Shown: in pieces, positions 18,283 through 25,942 of the stretch
Position numbering within the stretch: the stretch's first letter is position 1
Layout of the letters: each line of letters opens with the position of its first letter
Origin: Pseudomonas entomophila L48
GTDB taxonomy: Bacteria > Pseudomonadota > Gammaproteobacteria > Pseudomonadales > Pseudomonadaceae
DNA length: 64,000 nt
Reading direction: 5' to 3'
Assembly: GCF_000026105.1 (NCBI RefSeq)
Contig: NC_008027.1
Span: forward strand, 2,248,001 to 2,312,000
Notes under the pieces: model-generated
What the model saw: only the letters and a program-made list of their open reading frames with translations
Databases searched by the model: none
What the model was told of the DNA's origin: nothing
Position numbers and translations under genes: made by a program

Positions 18283-19684
18283 GATGGTGCTCCTTCAGGC
18301 GGATCCGCACCGGGCGGCTCATGGCCAGGGCGAAGTGGAAGTGATGTTCGAGGGGCTCATCGGTGGATTCCCAGTCGCCGGCGCGCACCATTTCGGCCAG
18401 CAGCACCTTGAGCGAGTAGCGCGAGAACATCTGGCCGGTGCAGTTGTTCGGCCCGCTGGAGTAGGCGAGGAACGGCTGGCGGTAGCGCTCCGGGGCTTCC
18501 TGGAAGCGCTCGGGGCGGAAGGCGTCGGCATCCTCGCCCCACAGCTCGGGCAGGCGCAGCACGTGGTAGATGTCGGCCACCAACTCGCTGCCCTGGCGGA
18601 CGAAATGGCCGTTGACCATCAGGTCGCGGCTCGCCGCGCGGAACAGGAAGGGCTGTGCCGGATGCAGGCGCAGCACTTCGTGGACGCAGGCGTGCAGCAG
18701 CGTGTCGTCGCGGCGGATGTAGGCGGCGTGGTCATCGCCCTTCGTCAGCAGCTCCTGGCGCAGGGCCTGGCGATAGCGGGGGTGACGGCCGAGCTCGTCG
18801 ACCAGGGCGAGGAACGACGGGAAAGGCGCCACGTAGCCGGCCAGCACCGCGCCATTGAGCCCGGTGGCGAACGCCTCGTCCTGCAGCGACTGGTAGTGCT
18901 GGTCGATGTAGGCATTGAGCCGGTGGGTGTAGTCGGTGCTGTTGAGCAAGCCCGGATCGTTGCCGATGCGCGCCACCAACTGGCGCTTGAGCTCGTCGAA
19001 GCGACGGTTGAAGTGCGCGGGCTTGTGGTAGGCGAAAGCCTGCCCGAGCAGGTCCACCTGCTCCTCGAGCATCTGCCCCACGCCTTCCACCGGCCCCTGA
19101 AGGTCCATGACCGAGCGCAGGTAGACCTCGGCGGTGAATTCGCTGAGTTCGGCGTTGACCAGCAAGGTCGGCGCGCCTTGCCACCAGCGACGCACCCGCT
19201 GCTCGCTGAGTTGGCGCATGGTCTGGATGAAACGTTCCGGGCCGCTGACCAGGTGGGCGATGATGTTGCGCTTCTGCTTGGCGTCCTGGCGCTCCTTGCT
19301 CAGGCGCATGCGCCCCAGCGCATCGGCGATGACCAGGAACTGGCGACCGTCGCCGACCAGCTCGCCCTGGCCCATGCGCGGGTGTTGCATCAGCCCGCGG
19401 ATCTCCTCGACGCCGATCAGCACGCTGTAGTCGCCGGCGAAGGTCGGCAGGCGCAGGTAGCGCCGCCAGCTGCCGTCGGCGTGCCTGGCCAGCTTGCCGA
19501 TGTAGTGGTAGGGGCGGGTGCGGTCGCGCAGCGCCCGCGAGTTGCGCCAGCGCCGTGGCAACAGCCAGGGGGCGGCCAGCACGCCGAGCAGGCGGTGCAG
19601 GCGGCTTTGCAGGGGGGTGGCGGCGACCATCGTGAAGGGGTGGCCGCCGTGGGTGTGCAGTGATCGATTGTCGAGCGCTTCCAT
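18275..19684 (-). CDS. Cytochrome P450 with atypical I-helix
   Basis: This 469-aa protein carries the P450 heme-ligand loop (YSSGPNNCTGQMF, Cys near residue 415) and the K-helix ExxR as HEVLRLHP, followed by a PERF-like segment (FRPERF). The I-helix, normally AGxET or AGxDT, reads LAGYVAPFPSFL, so the acid-alcohol pair used in O2 activation is absent. No signal or membrane anchor is evident, so it is probably cytosolic. It sits 35 bases after the amidase and overlaps the NRPS start by eight bases, so it should act on the peptide, on a carrier-bound amino acid or on a precursor. Which oxidation it performs cannot be read from sequence, and the missing residues leave open a non-classical reaction. 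Confidence 0.9.
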   Translation of the reverse strand: MEALDNRSLHTHGGHPFTMVAATPLQSRLHRLLGVLAAPWLLPRRWRNSRALRDRTRPYHYIGKLARHADGSWRRYLRLPTFAGDYSVLIGVEEIRGLMQHPRMGQGELVGDGRQFLVIADALGRMRLSKERQDAKQKRNIIAHLVSGPERFIQTMRQLSEQRVRRWWQGAPTLLVNAELSEFTAEVYLRSVMDLQGPVEGVGQMLEEQVDLLGQAFAYHKPAHFNRRFDELKRQLVARIGNDPGLLNSTDYTHRLNAYIDQHYQSLQDEAFATGLNGAVLAGYVAPFPSFLALVDELGRHPRYRQALRQELLTKGDDHAAYIRRDDTLLHACVHEVLRLHPAQPFLFRAASRDLMVNGHFVRQGSELVADIYHVLRLPELWGEDADAFRPERFQEAPERYRQPFLAYSSGPNNCTGQMFSRYSLKVLLAEMVRAGDWESTDEPLEHHFHFALAMSRPVRIRLKEHHHG

Positions 19685-19719
19685 GGCTTACCTGCGGATT
19701 CGTTGGGAGGGGAGGGCTG

Positions 19720-21120
19720 TCAGGCGTCGAGGGCCAGGCGCGGCTTGTGCCAGCCGGCCAGTTGCTCGAGGTGGCCGGCCACCTGCAGGGCGAGGTCTTC
19801 GCGCCAGGGCTTGGCGATGACCTGGATGCCGATCGGCAGGCCGTCGCGGGACTGGCCGATGGGCACCACCGCCACCGGCCAGTTGACCAGGCTGTAGCAG
19901 ATCGAATAACTGAAATCGCGTACCTGCGCGTAGGAGCAACCATGGGGCTTGGCGACCGTCGCGGCGACGGGGCAGAGGATCACGTCGTAATCCTCCATGA
20001 AGCGCAGCATCGCCTGGCGGCAGCGGTCCAGCTGCATCCAGATGCCGCGCAACTGGGTGACCGTGAGCTGGCTCTGGCGGGTCAGCGCGTGGTATTCGCG
20101 CAGCAAGGGCGAGATTTCGCGCAGGCCCAGTTGCTGGATCAGGTCGCTGAGCCACTGCCCCTGGTCGCCACCGAGCAGGATGCTGTCGGCCAGCAACTCC
20201 TCGATTTGCCCGAGGCAGTCGGGGCGGCGCTCGTCGAGGCAGGCGACTTCGCCGCGCAGGGCATCGGCGGCGTGGGCCACGGCCTGGCGGATATCGTCCT
20301 GTGGCGTGCTGATGCCGTCGTCGGCGTACCAGGCCACCCGCAGTTCGGACAGTGCCTGGGGGGACGCGGTGTGCCAGGGCACCGGCGGCACGTGGGGGTC
20401 GCGGCCGTCGGGGCCGGCCAGCAGCGGCGCGGCTAGGCGCAGGTCGGCAATGGTGCGGGCCATGGGGCCGAAGCTGATGAACGGGCTGAACATGCCCATG
20501 CAGTCCAGGGGGAAGTGACCTGTGAGGGGCACGCGCCCTTGGGTGAGCCGCAAGGTGCAGATGCCGCTGTTGTGCGCCGGTACCCTCAGGCTGCCACTGG
20601 CATCGGAACCGATGCCCAGCAGCGAACCTTGGGCGGCGATCAGCGCCGCCTCGCCGCCACTGCTGCCGCCGGGGCTGCGGGTCAGGTCATGGGGGTTGCG
20701 GGTCTGGCCGTAGAGCAGGTTGTCGGTCTCGTAGCCGATGCTCAGCTCGGGGGTGTTGGTCAGGCCCAGCAGCAGCGCGCCTTCGCCGCGCAGGCGGGCC
20801 ACCACGGTGGCGTCGGTTTCGCTGGCCTGGCCTGCGAGGCCGGCACAGCCCTTGTCGGGGCTGTAGCCCAGGGCGTGGCAGGTGTTCTTGACGCTGAAGG
20901 GGACGCCCAGCAAGCGTTTGTGTTGCAGGCGAGGCAGCTCGCGCTCGATCCAGGCCGCCTGTTCGTAGGCCATCTCCCGGTTGCTCTGCACTATGGCGTT
21001 GATGTGGGGGTTGACCGTGTCGATCTGCTGGAAATAGGCGTCCAGCACCTGCGCTGGGCGGATCGCGCCCCGCTTGACCGCGTCTGACAGGGTGCTGGCA
21101 TCGCAACCGAGTATGTCCAC
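19720..21120 (-). CDS. Amidase signature family enzyme (GatA-like)
   Basis: This amidase signature enzyme is 466 aa from the GTG at 21120. The Ser-cisSer-Lys triad is visible: Lys78 in GVPFSVKNT, the cis-Ser in SPGGSSGGEAA (153/154) and the nucleophile Ser177 in SDASGSLRVPA. These numbers match the GatA family closely (79/154/178), which supports this start; GGAGAG lies just upstream. An in-frame TTG at 21207 would add 29 residues without family resemblance. It is the first gene of the NRPS/PKS operon, 35 bases before the P450. GatCAB glutaminase function is unlikely here. A tailoring or deacylating amide hydrolysis, removal of a prodrug group or self-protection are plausible roles, all inferred from position. 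Confidence 0.88.
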   Translation of the reverse strand: MDILGCDASTLSDAVKRGAIRPAQVLDAYFQQIDTVNPHINAIVQSNREMAYEQAAWIERELPRLQHKRLLGVPFSVKNTCHALGYSPDKGCAGLAGQASETDATVVARLRGEGALLLGLTNTPELSIGYETDNLLYGQTRNPHDLTRSPGGSSGGEAALIAAQGSLLGIGSDASGSLRVPAHNSGICTLRLTQGRVPLTGHFPLDCMGMFSPFISFGPMARTIADLRLAAPLLAGPDGRDPHVPPVPWHTASPQALSELRVAWYADDGISTPQDDIRQAVAHAADALRGEVACLDERRPDCLGQIEELLADSILLGGDQGQWLSDLIQQLGLREISPLLREYHALTRQSQLTVTQLRGIWMQLDRCRQAMLRFMEDYDVILCPVAATVAKPHGCSYAQVRDFSYSICYSLVNWPVAVVPIGQSRDGLPIGIQVIAKPWREDLALQVAGHLEQLAGWHKPRLALDA

Positions 21121-21289
21121 GTATCGCTCTCCATCGCTCGTCGGCTGGACAATCGCCGCGGGACCGGTCGCCGGTGCCCGTGGCGGGGCTGCGGTGCAGA
21201 GTGCCAACGGGGTGGGGGAGCGTATATGTGCAATTCTTCATGGTTTGCCCAGGTCGCGCCGCGCCGGGTGAATGGTGCGGCGCAAGTGT
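21121..21289. other. Intergenic gap, likely promoter region of the NRPS/PKS operon
   Basis: The 169 bases between the flavodoxin-like reductase stop and the amidase start are the only sizeable gap upstream of the biosynthetic operon, so its promoter is expected here. I could not pick out a convincing -35/-10 pair or operator by eye. Confidence 0.4.
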
Positions 21290-21889
21290 TCAGGCCGCCG
21301 CGTCCAGGCCGTCAAACAGCTGCAGGCCCAGCGTGCGGGCCTGTTCGAGCAGCGGCGCAGGGCGCCCGCCTTCACTGTCGGGCATCAAGGTCGAGCTCAG
21401 TACGCGCGCACCGCAATAGTCGAAGATGCCGTGCTCGATCTGCACGCGCATCGCTTCGCCATAGCCGTGTCGTTCGAAGGTACCTGCGTCAGCTCCGGCT
21501 ATGCCGACCAGGTGCGCGGTCATGCCCCTGAGGCGTTTGGTGGTGCTGCCGTCGGCGGCCTGGTCGAAGGCCCAGCCATTGCTGAACACACGCTCGACCC
21601 AGCCTTTGAGCAGTGCCGGTAGCGACCACCAATAGATGGGATAGACCAGTACCAAGGTATCGGCGCGATCGATGCGCGCCTGCTCGGCCAGTACGTCCGC
21701 GGGCGGCCCGGCTTGGCGCCGGTGCACGGCATGGTCGGCCAGGCCGAAGCGCGGGTCGAAGCCTTCGCGGGACAGGTCGGCGAATTCGCTGGTGTGGCCG
21801 GCGGCACGCAGGCCGGCGGCGATCTGCTCGGCGATGGCGTGGGTGAGGGAGTCGGGGTCGTGGTGGCCAATGACGATCAGGGCATGCAT
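21290..21889 (-). CDS. Flavodoxin-fold NAD(P)H:quinone oxidoreductase
   Basis: This 199-aa protein belongs to the flavodoxin-like NAD(P)H dehydrogenase (quinone) family, which includes KefF and MdaB. The typical FMN-contacting loop PIYWWSLPALLKGWVERVF is present around residues 85-105, and the N-terminus MHALIVIGHHDPDS has the expected first strand and phosphate loop. The ATG at 21889 was chosen because GGAG lies seven bases upstream. It would carry out two-electron reduction of quinones or electrophiles in the cytoplasm. It is divergent from a TetR gene with a repeated operator-like sequence in the 93-base gap, the usual arrangement for an inducible reductase controlled by its neighbour. It is probably unrelated to the NRPS operon downstream. 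Confidence 0.9.
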   Translation of the reverse strand: MHALIVIGHHDPDSLTHAIAEQIAAGLRAAGHTSEFADLSREGFDPRFGLADHAVHRRQAGPPADVLAEQARIDRADTLVLVYPIYWWSLPALLKGWVERVFSNGWAFDQAADGSTTKRLRGMTAHLVGIAGADAGTFERHGYGEAMRVQIEHGIFDYCGARVLSSTLMPDSEGGRPAPLLEQARTLGLQLFDGLDAAA

Positions 21890-21943
21890 GGCAGGTTCTC
21901 CAGAAGCAGGGTGCACGGATGGGGCGAGCGCTATATACTCGCA

Positions 21944-21985
21944 GTAAGTTACCGTTGGTAAGTTACTTTTGGTAGGTAAGCAATG
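21944..21985. promoter_or_regulatory. Candidate TetR operator: three tandem 14-bp units
   Basis: Two near-identical 14-mers, GTAAGTTACCGTTG (21944) and GTAAGTTACTTTTG (21958), are followed by a weaker third, GTAGGTAAGCAATG (21972), which runs into the tetR start codon. The first junction contains an inverted repeat TTACC-gtt-GGTAA (21949-21961). The site covers the tetR ribosome binding site and lies between two divergent genes. Binding by the adjacent TetR is inferred. Confidence 0.65.
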
Positions 21986-22579
21986 TCAAGCGATGGCAAA
22001 CCCACGGCGCGCAAGCGCCTGTCCCGTGAGGAGCGTCGCCGCCAACTGCTGGACGTGGCCTGGCAGCTGGTGCGCGAGGAGGGGACCGATGCCCTGAGCC
22101 TGGGGCGTCTGGCCGAACAGGCGGGCGTGACCAAGCCGGTGGTGTACGACCATTTCGAAACCCGCACCGGGTTGTTGGTGGCGCTGTACCAGGAGTACGA
22201 CGCGCGACAGACGGCCATGCTCAACAGTGCCCTGATGGGCTGCGCGGCCGATCTGCCGGGCAGGGCCTGGGTGATCGCCGAGGCGTATGTGGATTGTGTG
22301 ATGAGCCAGGGGCGGGAGATCCCCGGGGTGAGCGCAGCGCTGGCCGGATCGCCGGAGCTGGAGGCGCTCAAGCGTGTATACGAGGGGCCGTTCCTCGCCA
22401 AGTGCCGCGAGGCCCTGGAGCCGTTCTCGGCTGGAGGCCGCATCGGCCAGGCCGGGATGCGGGCGCTGGTGGGGGCGGCGGAGGCGTTGTCCCAAGGCGC
22501 GGCGACTGGGGAGCTGGAGGCGCGGGAGGCCAAGGAGGAGCTGCAGGCGACCATCGTGGCGATGGTGGGGCGGCATTGA
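21983..22579 (+). CDS. TetR/AcrR family transcriptional regulator
   Basis: This 198-aa TetR-type repressor has its helix-turn-helix at about residues 20-60 (REERRRQLLDVAWQLVREEG, then LSLGRLAEQAGVTKPVVYDHF). The C-terminal ligand domain is unlike any I can name. It is divergent from the flavodoxin-like reductase, and the tandem 14-bp repeat covers its own start region, so autorepression and control of the reductase are likely. The ligand is unknown. The ATG is preceded only by a weak AGGT, which overlaps the third repeat. Confidence 0.93.
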   Translation: MSSDGKPTARKRLSREERRRQLLDVAWQLVREEGTDALSLGRLAEQAGVTKPVVYDHFETRTGLLVALYQEYDARQTAMLNSALMGCAADLPGRAWVIAEAYVDCVMSQGREIPGVSAALAGSPELEALKRVYEGPFLAKCREALEPFSAGGRIGQAGMRALVGAAEALSQGAATGELEAREAKEELQATIVAMVGRH

Positions 22580-22620
22580 CCTTGTGGGGCGGGCTTGCCA
22601 AGCGGGCGCCGCGGTGGTTG

Positions 22621-22665
22621 GCACCGGCTTTGCCGGTGTTCGCCGGCAAAGCCGGCTCCTACGGG
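22621..22665. repeat. REP element pair (GCCGGCAAAGCCGGCTCCTAC type)
   Basis: A short inverted pair of GCCGGC-rich palindromes ends in the GGCTCCTAC core seen throughout the window. It sits between the convergent tetR and nhaR genes and could act as a bidirectional terminator. Confidence 0.75.
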
Positions 22666-22679
22666 TAGGTTGCAGCGTG

Positions 22680-23573
22680 CTACCAGTTGAATAGCTCCCG
22701 CCGTGCGCCTTCGGTGATCGCGATGATCCCGGGGTGCTTGACCTTGCGCTCCACCGAGATGGCATAGAACGATTCGTTGACCGCCTCGGTCTGGCCGATC
22801 AGGCGCACGCCATACTGCCGGCACACCTCTTCGGCGATCACGCTAGGGGCGACGAAGATCCCGCTGCCGGACTGCCCGAACGCCTGCATCAACGCACTGT
22901 CATCGAACTCGCCGACGATCCGTGGCTGCACCTGCTGCTCGGCCAACCAACGCAGCAGGCGGCTGCGCACCACGGTCTCCTGGCCGGGGATCAGCAGCGG
23001 CGCGTCGTCCAGGCAGGCGGGGAAGGGCTTGTCGAGCAATTCGGCCAGGGCGTGGGTGGCGAAGAAGCTCAGGCCGCATTCGCCGAGTTTCTGGCTGTAG
23101 CCCTTGATGTCCAGGTGGCTGGGCATCGGGCTGTCGGAGATCACCAGGTCCAGGCGCTGGATCGCAAGGTCCGCGAGCAGGCGCTCGAACTTGTCCTCGC
23201 GGCAATTGATGCGCAGCACCTCGTCCAGCTCCATGGTCGGTGCCAGCAGGCGATAGACGATGGACTTGGGCACCACGTCGGCCACCCCCACGCGAAACAG
23301 TATCTGTTCCTGCGGCCCGGACCGCAGCATGGCTTCCAGCTCGCCGCCGATCTGGAACATCTGCTCGGCGTAGACCAAGGCCTGGCGCCCGGTCTCGGTG
23401 AGTTCCAGCTGGCGGCCGACGCGCTGGAACAGTTCGAGGTTCCAGGTTTGCTCGAACAGGCTGATCTGGCCACTGATGGTCTGCGGGGTGAGGTTCAGTT
23501 GCTCACTGGCGCGGGCGATGCTGCCGGTCTTGGCCACGGCCCAGAAATAGTGGAGCTGGCGGTAGTTGAGCAT
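22680..23573 (-). CDS. nhaR: NhaR, LysR family activator
   Basis: This 297-aa LysR regulator has the N-terminus MLNYRQLHYFWAVAKTGSI, characteristic of NhaR. Its winged HTH is at residues 1-65 (SIARASEQLNLTPQTISGQI). In enterobacteria NhaR senses Na+ and activates the nhaA antiporter gene. Here it is divergent from a small lipoprotein and a TerC-like membrane protein rather than nhaA, while an nhaB gene is 22 kb away. The divergent gap has an ATTCGTA/TACGAAT dyad (23585-23624) that could be its binding site. Family assignment is firm; the regulated genes are inferred. Confidence 0.88.
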   Translation of the reverse strand: MLNYRQLHYFWAVAKTGSIARASEQLNLTPQTISGQISLFEQTWNLELFQRVGRQLELTETGRQALVYAEQMFQIGGELEAMLRSGPQEQILFRVGVADVVPKSIVYRLLAPTMELDEVLRINCREDKFERLLADLAIQRLDLVISDSPMPSHLDIKGYSQKLGECGLSFFATHALAELLDKPFPACLDDAPLLIPGQETVVRSRLLRWLAEQQVQPRIVGEFDDSALMQAFGQSGSGIFVAPSVIAEEVCRQYGVRLIGQTEAVNESFYAISVERKVKHPGIIAITEGARRELFNW

Positions 23574-23584
23574 GGCGCGTCCAT

Positions 23585-23624
23585 ATTCGTAAAAACCGAA
23601 GTATATACGCTGAAAATACGAATT
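23585..23624. promoter_or_regulatory. Dyad in the nhaR / lipoprotein divergent gap
   Basis: ATTCGTA (23585-23591) and TACGAAT (23617-23623) form an inverted repeat 12 bases upstream of the nhaR start, flanking AT-rich DNA that contains a GTATATAC palindrome. A LysR-type site for NhaR is the natural reading. Not proven. Confidence 0.45.
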
Positions 23625-23705
23625 TTCCGGATGTTTCAGTCTCTCTAGAATGCAACCCCATCAGGCGCATGACGCGCCGCACGGCATTCGACAAGCGAGG
23701 ACCCC

Positions 23706-23942
23706 ATGCTACAACTCAAATCCATTGGTACACCGTTGGTGCTGGCGCTGGCACTGTTCGCCATGTCTGGCTGCGACCAGGCCGAGAAATCCGCCCAGCA
23801 GATGCTCGACCAGGCGGCCGAAACGGCCAAGCAGGCCATCGACAAGACCAACGACGCCGCCCAGGAGGCCCTGAGCGAGGCGATTGGCAGCGATGGCAAA
23901 GCCAAGGCCGAAGACGACAAGAAAGACAACCAGGACATCTGA
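23706..23942 (+). CDS. Small lipoprotein, Ala/Lys-rich
   Basis: This 78-aa protein has a type II signal: Lys4, a hydrophobic stretch and a lipobox around AMSGC (Cys22). The mature part (DQAEKSAQQMLDQAAETAKQ onward) is a charged, Ala-rich helix with periodic A/D/K residues, ending in an acidic and lysine-rich tail (KAEDDKKDNQDI). I recognise no enzymatic domain. The ATG has a GAGGAC upstream. It is 15 bases ahead of the TerC-family gene and probably cotranscribed with it. It is likely anchored to the inner leaflet of the outer membrane; function unknown. Confidence 0.85.
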   Translation: MLQLKSIGTPLVLALALFAMSGCDQAEKSAQQMLDQAAETAKQAIDKTNDAAQEALSEAIGSDGKAKAEDDKKDNQDI

Positions 23943-23957
23943 GAGCAGGACTGACCC

Positions 23958-24710
23958 ATGGAATATTTGCTGGAACTCGCCGCAAGCCCCACCGCCTGGG
24001 TTGCCCTCGCCACCCTGGTGGCCATGGAGGTCGTACTCGGCATCGACAACCTGATCTTCATTTCCATCCTCACCAACAAGCTGCCTGAGCAATACCGTTC
24101 CAAGGCCCGCCGCATCGGTATCAGCATGGCCCTGGTCATGCGCCTGGCGCTGCTCAGCACCGTGGCCTGGATCGTCCAGCTGACGGAGCCGGTGGTCGAG
24201 GTGTTCGGCCACACGTTCTCGTGGAAGGACATGATCCTCATCGCCGGTGGCCTGTTCCTGCTGTGGAAGGCGACCAAGGAAATCCATGAAAGCGTCGACC
24301 CCCATGGCGCCAAGGAAGAGTCCAAGGTCGGCAGTACCGTGACCATTGGCTTTACTGCGGCGATTTTCCAGATACTGCTGCTGGACATCGTTTTCTCGAT
24401 CGACAGCATCATCACCGCCGTGGGCATGACCGAGCACCTGCCGATCATGATCATCGCCGTGATCAGCGCCGTGATCGTGATGCTGGTGGCCGCCGACCCG
24501 CTGGCCAAGTTCATCAACGACAACCCGACCGTGGTGATGCTGGCCCTGGGCTTCCTGATCATGATCGGCATGACCCTGATTGCCGAAGGCTTCGGCGCCC
24601 ATGTACCGAAAGGTTATGTGTACGCAGCCATGGCCTTCTCGACGGCCATCGAGATCCTCAACATCATGGCGCGTCGGGCACGTTTGAAGCGTGAGGCAGC
24701 TGAAGGGTAA
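23958..24710 (+). CDS. TerC family integral membrane protein
   Basis: This 250-aa polytopic membrane protein has TerC signatures: an acidic pair inside helices as [12 protein letters not shown] (residues 22-33) and a second copy [13 protein letters not shown] (about 140-153). Seven to eight hydrophobic segments are visible. TerC/Alx relatives are linked to Mn2+ or other metal export and pH or tellurite response. It follows the small lipoprotein by 15 bases and ends shortly before a long hairpin. With nhaR divergent upstream, a cation- or pH-stress role is plausible. The precise ion is unknown. Confidence 0.9.
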   Translation: MEYLLELAASPTAWVALATLVAMEVVLGIDNLIFISILTNKLPEQYRSKARRIGISMALVMRLALLSTVAWIVQLTEPVVEVFGHTFSWKDMILIAGGLFLLWKATKEIHESVDPHGAKEESKVGSTVTIGFTAAIFQILLLDIVFSIDSIITAVGMTEHLPIMIIAVISAVIVMLVAADPLAKFINDNPTVVMLALGFLIMIGMTLIAEGFGAHVPKGYVYAAMAFSTAIEILNIMARRARLKREAAEG

Positions 24711-24730
24711 TCAAGCGCCAAGTTGCAAGT

Positions 24731-24769
24731 GAACGACAAGAGGGGGCCACTGGCCCCCTCATGTCGTTC
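24731..24769 (+). terminator. Long hairpin downstream of the TerC gene
   Basis: Arms GAACGACA/TGTCGTTC enclose a second stem GAGGGGGCCA/TGGCCCCCTC with a two-base loop. There is no strong T-run, but the position just after terC and between convergent genes fits a bidirectional transcription stop. Confidence 0.7.
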
Positions 24770-24790
24770 ATGGCTCGGAAGTCGTCGCCG

Positions 24791-24970
24791 TCAATGTGCC
24801 CCGGCATGGCGCCGCGCACGGCGCACGGGCTGTGGCTTGGCCAGGGCCTGAGGGGGCAGGTGGTGAGGGTGGGAGTGTCGCCGCACGATGCGCAGCACGC
24901 CCCAGAGCATGGCGGCCGCTACGCTCAGCCACATGCCGACCAGCATGAGAATTGCCATTGTCAGGCTCAT
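24791..24970 (-). CDS. Small single-span membrane protein, His/Arg-rich tail
   Basis: This 59-aa protein starts MSLTMAILMLVGMWLSV with one transmembrane helix (residues 4-25). A basic, histidine-containing cytoplasmic tail follows (RRHSHPHHLPPQALAKP). The ATG at 24970 has a near-perfect AGGAGG six bases upstream, which decides the start over a longer frame. It is convergent with terC. I recognise no family; the His/Pro-rich tail could bind metal, but that is speculation. Confidence 0.7.
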   Translation of the reverse strand: MSLTMAILMLVGMWLSVAAAMLWGVLRIVRRHSHPHHLPPQALAKPQPVRRARRHAGAH

Positions 24971-25181
24971 GTGTGCCTCCTTCTCTCCGGCGAGCCGTGC
25001 TTGCCGTCCAGACACAGCTTCAGTCTAGCGCGCCGCCTGTGACGTTCCATTGACCTAAGGTCTAGTGCTTGGGCCGTTTCGTTCCAAGCCCGTGCCGGGC
25101 TATACCCGCAGGCGCCCGACGCCTATGATCTGTGCCCAGGGCCGGGCGTCGCCTGCCTGGCATCGGAACAAGCGAGTGCCC

Positions 25182-25868
25182 ATGTTGCAACTTTCTCCAA
25201 ACTCCCGAATCTTCGGCCCACGCCGGCTGCTGGCAGCTTGCCTGGTGGCGGCCGCGTTGTCCGGTTGCGCCAGTGCGCCGCCAGCATCGCTCAACAGCCT
25301 GCCGCAGCGGGTCGAGATCAGCAGCGTGCCGTTCTACCGTGGCAACGCCAATCACAGCGGTTCGATGGCCCTGGCCGCCGTGCTGTCGCAGAAAGGCGCG
25401 CCGATCACCCCTGGCCTGCTGGACAAGTCGCTGGGCCTGCCCAAGGCCGCAGACAAGCTGGACACCGGCATCCCCCGGGTGGCCCGCGAGTACGGCATGG
25501 TCGTCTATCCCCTGGACAAGCGCATCGATGCCTTGCTGGCGCAGGTGGCCGCGGGCTATCCGGTGCTGGTGCGCTACCAGGAGGGTTCGGCCTGGTGGAG
25601 CGAGACGCGCTATGCGGTGTTGATCGGTTATGACCGTTACAAGCAGCGTGTGCTGCTGCGTTCGGGCATGCATCGGCGCCAGCTGGTGAGCTTCGCTGAC
25701 TTCGAGTCGGCGTGGGCGAAGGAGGGGCGTTGGGCGGTGCTGGTGCAGTCGCCACGGCAGGTACCGGCCCAGGTGGATCGCCAGCGTTGGTTGCAGGCGG
25801 CCGATGAGCTGGCCCGCGCGGGGCAGGAGATCGCGGCGAAGCAGGCGGTCAACAGCCTGGGGCATTGA
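25182..25868 (+). CDS. C39 peptidase-like lipoprotein lacking the catalytic Cys and His
   Basis: This 228-aa protein has a lipobox (ALSGC, Cys about residue 28) and a C39-like domain (residues 45-190). Where active relatives read CGPAALA, this one reads HSGSMALAAVL (Cys to Ser). Where they have HYAVxxGYD, it has TRYAVLIGYD (His to Arg). The fold elements VPFYRG, the GYPVLVRYQ strand and the FADFESAW segment are retained. It is therefore probably a non-catalytic, membrane-anchored relative used for binding. The start at 25182 gives a normal signal peptide; a longer frame from 25065 does not. It ends just before a perfect REP palindrome. Confidence 0.85.
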   Translation: MLQLSPNSRIFGPRRLLAACLVAAALSGCASAPPASLNSLPQRVEISSVPFYRGNANHSGSMALAAVLSQKGAPITPGLLDKSLGLPKAADKLDTGIPRVAREYGMVVYPLDKRIDALLAQVAAGYPVLVRYQEGSAWWSETRYAVLIGYDRYKQRVLLRSGMHRRQLVSFADFESAWAKEGRWAVLVQSPRQVPAQVDRQRWLQAADELARAGQEIAAKQAVNSLGH

Positions 25869-25878
25869 GGTTGAAATG

Positions 25879-25933
25879 ATCGCGGGGCAAGCCCGCCCCC
25901 ACGATGGTCGTGGGGGCGGGCTTGCCCCGCGAT
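25879..25933. repeat. Perfect 26-bp inverted repeat (REP/REPIN), GGGGCAAGCCCGCCCCCAC type
   Basis: Two exactly complementary 26-base arms flank a three-base loop, between a plus-strand and a minus-strand gene. It is a distinct REP subtype in this window (CGCGGGGCAAGCCCGCC core). It may stop transcription from both sides. Confidence 0.85.
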
Positions 25934-25942
25934 GGATTTATA

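Noticed and set aside
21121..21207. A 29-residue N-terminal extension of the amidase from a TTG
   Set aside because: The GTG at 21120 has a better ribosome site and gives catalytic residues at GatA-like positions.
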